Part shown: positions 62,348 to 64,000 of the stretch, in pieces
Numbering within the stretch: position 1 is the first letter of the stretch
Layout of the letters: each line of letters opens with the position of its first letter
Assembly (NCBI RefSeq): GCF_035582795.1
Contig: NC_134365.1
Location: forward strand, 44,620,135 to 44,684,134
DNA from: Mycteria americana
Taxonomy: Eukaryota; Chordata; Aves; Ciconiiformes; Ciconiidae
Direction: 5' to 3'
Length of the DNA: 64,000 nt
The notes under the pieces: generated by a model
What the model was told of the DNA's origin: nothing
The model's input: the letters and a program-made list of their open reading frames with translations, nothing else
Databases searched by the model: none
Position numbers and translations under genes: made by a program

Positions 62348-64000
62348 TTGTCATAGGCAATAATTTTACCTCTACATAAGAGATTTTAAGGAAGCACAGA
62401 AAAGGAAAACACAGAGTTAAGTGTACTCTTCACTCAATAGCTGACCTTTTTTGACACATCTGCTAAGACTGAAGTGTCAGACTGAATCACCCATCTTAAT
62501 TTTGCTCTCCTTGTTTTTGGTTTTGTCTTTGAAAATTTTCTATTGAAAATTAGTCATTTTTAAATCAGTTGGACAGTCATTAATCGCTAACAATTTACAC
62601 TAACATACAACATTTTGGTTCTTCATCACAAATGTTTCCTACTACATTTACTGAAATACTTGATTCAAAAAGAATAAGTTTCTAAAGCACTGACTGCTGA
62701 GAGACAGGAAAATAATTTAAAAAATAAATAAAAAAAAAAAATTAGTAACACTGCCTCTGTTCTAGCTCAAAGCCACGCTGAGGCCAGGGTAGAAGTGTGA
62801 GGACTCAACCAGCTTTGGACTAAGTCAGCTATGTCTACATGGGTCTATTAGTTTATTATGTACAAATTTACATAAAGAAAAAAACCCACAATCTCATGTT
62901 TAGAAGACCAACTTGAAGAGACATGAAACTCCAAAAAAGAACTGATCATAACATCACAAGCTGTGTGCCAGCATTCTGCATTAAAACAAGAGGTGTGTGA
63001 GACCTAGTTACAAAACACAGGGAACTAACCATTCTAAGGTATCAGAAAAAGCTTCTAGGTGAACACGGAACAGCTTGAGAAACAGAGAACAGGGCTACAA
63101 GAGAACAAAGATGAGTGTCAAATTACTTCAATGGAAGTTTCTAATGCACAAAAACCAAAATCACTATTCTGAGGCTTAGATACTGACGATCTCTGACATC
63201 ATCTTATCCAAAAGACCCAAAACTAGCCAAAAGCATGTAATGAGTATGCTGGAATGTAGTATTTTTTAAAAAGAAAACCAGAGTTATTTACTAACTGAAA
63301 AATGACACTAGCATATAAAAAACTTTGGCTGCTCCAAAGCAAACACTATGGTGATAGAAGTGCTAGAAAACTGACAAACTAGAAAGGTATACGTTTCCAA
63401 AAGTGAATAAAGTGAATGTAAATGAACCTGAATAAAGGCCATTTAAATTCTCTACAGTAGCACTCATGGCAGAATCCTAATGCAATTTCACCAATCTACT
63501 TCTAACCAACATTTTAATGCAACTGATGTAGAACTGTCTACTTCTATCACTAAGAAAAGGCATAACTGAAAGATTATTACAGCTGAATCATTATACATTC
63601 AAAACACTTTCAATAAGTGGTCTTTTCAAATAAAATAATTATAAATTAAAAAAATATTTCATTTGGTTCTCTCAGGTCCATTTTTAACTGAGTGTTTAAA
63701 AAACACTGTCATGGCACATTCTACGAGGTGATCTTTAAATCAACATCCTCTACCTTTTCTAAACTGTAAAGCTTAAAAATTTTGGTAACGAAAACTTAAA
63801 TCTGTATCGTAATTTATCCATTATCCTAATAATCCATTCTGAAGTGATAAAATAGGAAATAGTGAGCCACTACTGCAACAAGAAATGGAGTGACCTTCAG
63901 CTCTTACAAAACCAGTCTTGTTCAGAAAGACCCACGAGGCTCACAGAAGATCTGACATAAATTAAGACTGATGTCATGCAGATGAAGAATGATACTGTGT

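Larger units (their letters stand above)
61980..64000 (-). other. PAWR: PAWR intron, 3' part only (continues beyond window)
   Basis: Starts at the acceptor TTTTAG of the 129-nt exon and has no further exon up to the window end. It holds a T12/A14 inverted homopolymer pair (62187-62218) and a CR1 3' end (62231-62347). The remainder is AT-rich with nothing recognised. Confidence 0.8.

Noticed and set aside
1-64000. CRISPR arrays, operons, phage or other prokaryotic systems
   Set aside because: The window is vertebrate nuclear DNA with spliced exons and CR1 repeats; no spaced direct-repeat array was seen.

Overview
This window is vertebrate nuclear DNA, almost certainly from a bird. Two things point to a bird: CR1 retrotransposon fragments of several ages are the dominant interspersed repeat, and a solitary LTR resembles a type common in avian genomes. 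The one gene I can support is PAWR (Par-4, PRKC apoptosis WT1 regulator). It lies on the minus strand, with its 3' half inside the window and its promoter and N-terminal coding part beyond base 64000. Five coding exons are visible, all with canonical GT/AG borders: 61851-61979, 40049-40083, 31182-31329, 29652-29756 and 23280-23366. Together they encode the last 167 residues: the end of the central conserved region, a basic Ser/Arg/Tyr-rich linker, and the C-terminal coiled coil/leucine zipper.

Layout. Bases 1-22,000 are intergenic DNA downstream of PAWR, with a dead CR1 copy at about 385-1470 and no supportable gene. Bases about 22,010-23,279 are the probable PAWR 3' UTR, with two candidate polyadenylation signals. 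The last intron (23,367-29,651) holds a CR1 fragment split by a 573-bp solo LTR, which has a clean 5-bp target duplication (CGAGT) and carries a CRE, a TATA box and a poly(A) signal antisense to PAWR. The short intron 29,757-31,181 contains a T32/G16 tract. The intron 31,330-40,048 has two CR1 3' ends, a tRNA-like fragment and an AGGTCA-rich hairpin. The 21.8-kb intron 40,084-61,850 has an older 1.36-kb CR1, a C20 run, a perfect 19-bp inverted repeat and a very old CR1 relic near 60 kb. The stretch 61,980-64,000 is intron with another CR1 3' end.

I found no CRISPR array, operon, intact mobile element or clearly new system. The most notable points are the nested LTR with an antisense promoter-like core inside PAWR, the exon-phase pattern of PAWR (exons of 35 and 148 nt that keep frame only if skipped together), and two strong inverted repeats of unknown role.
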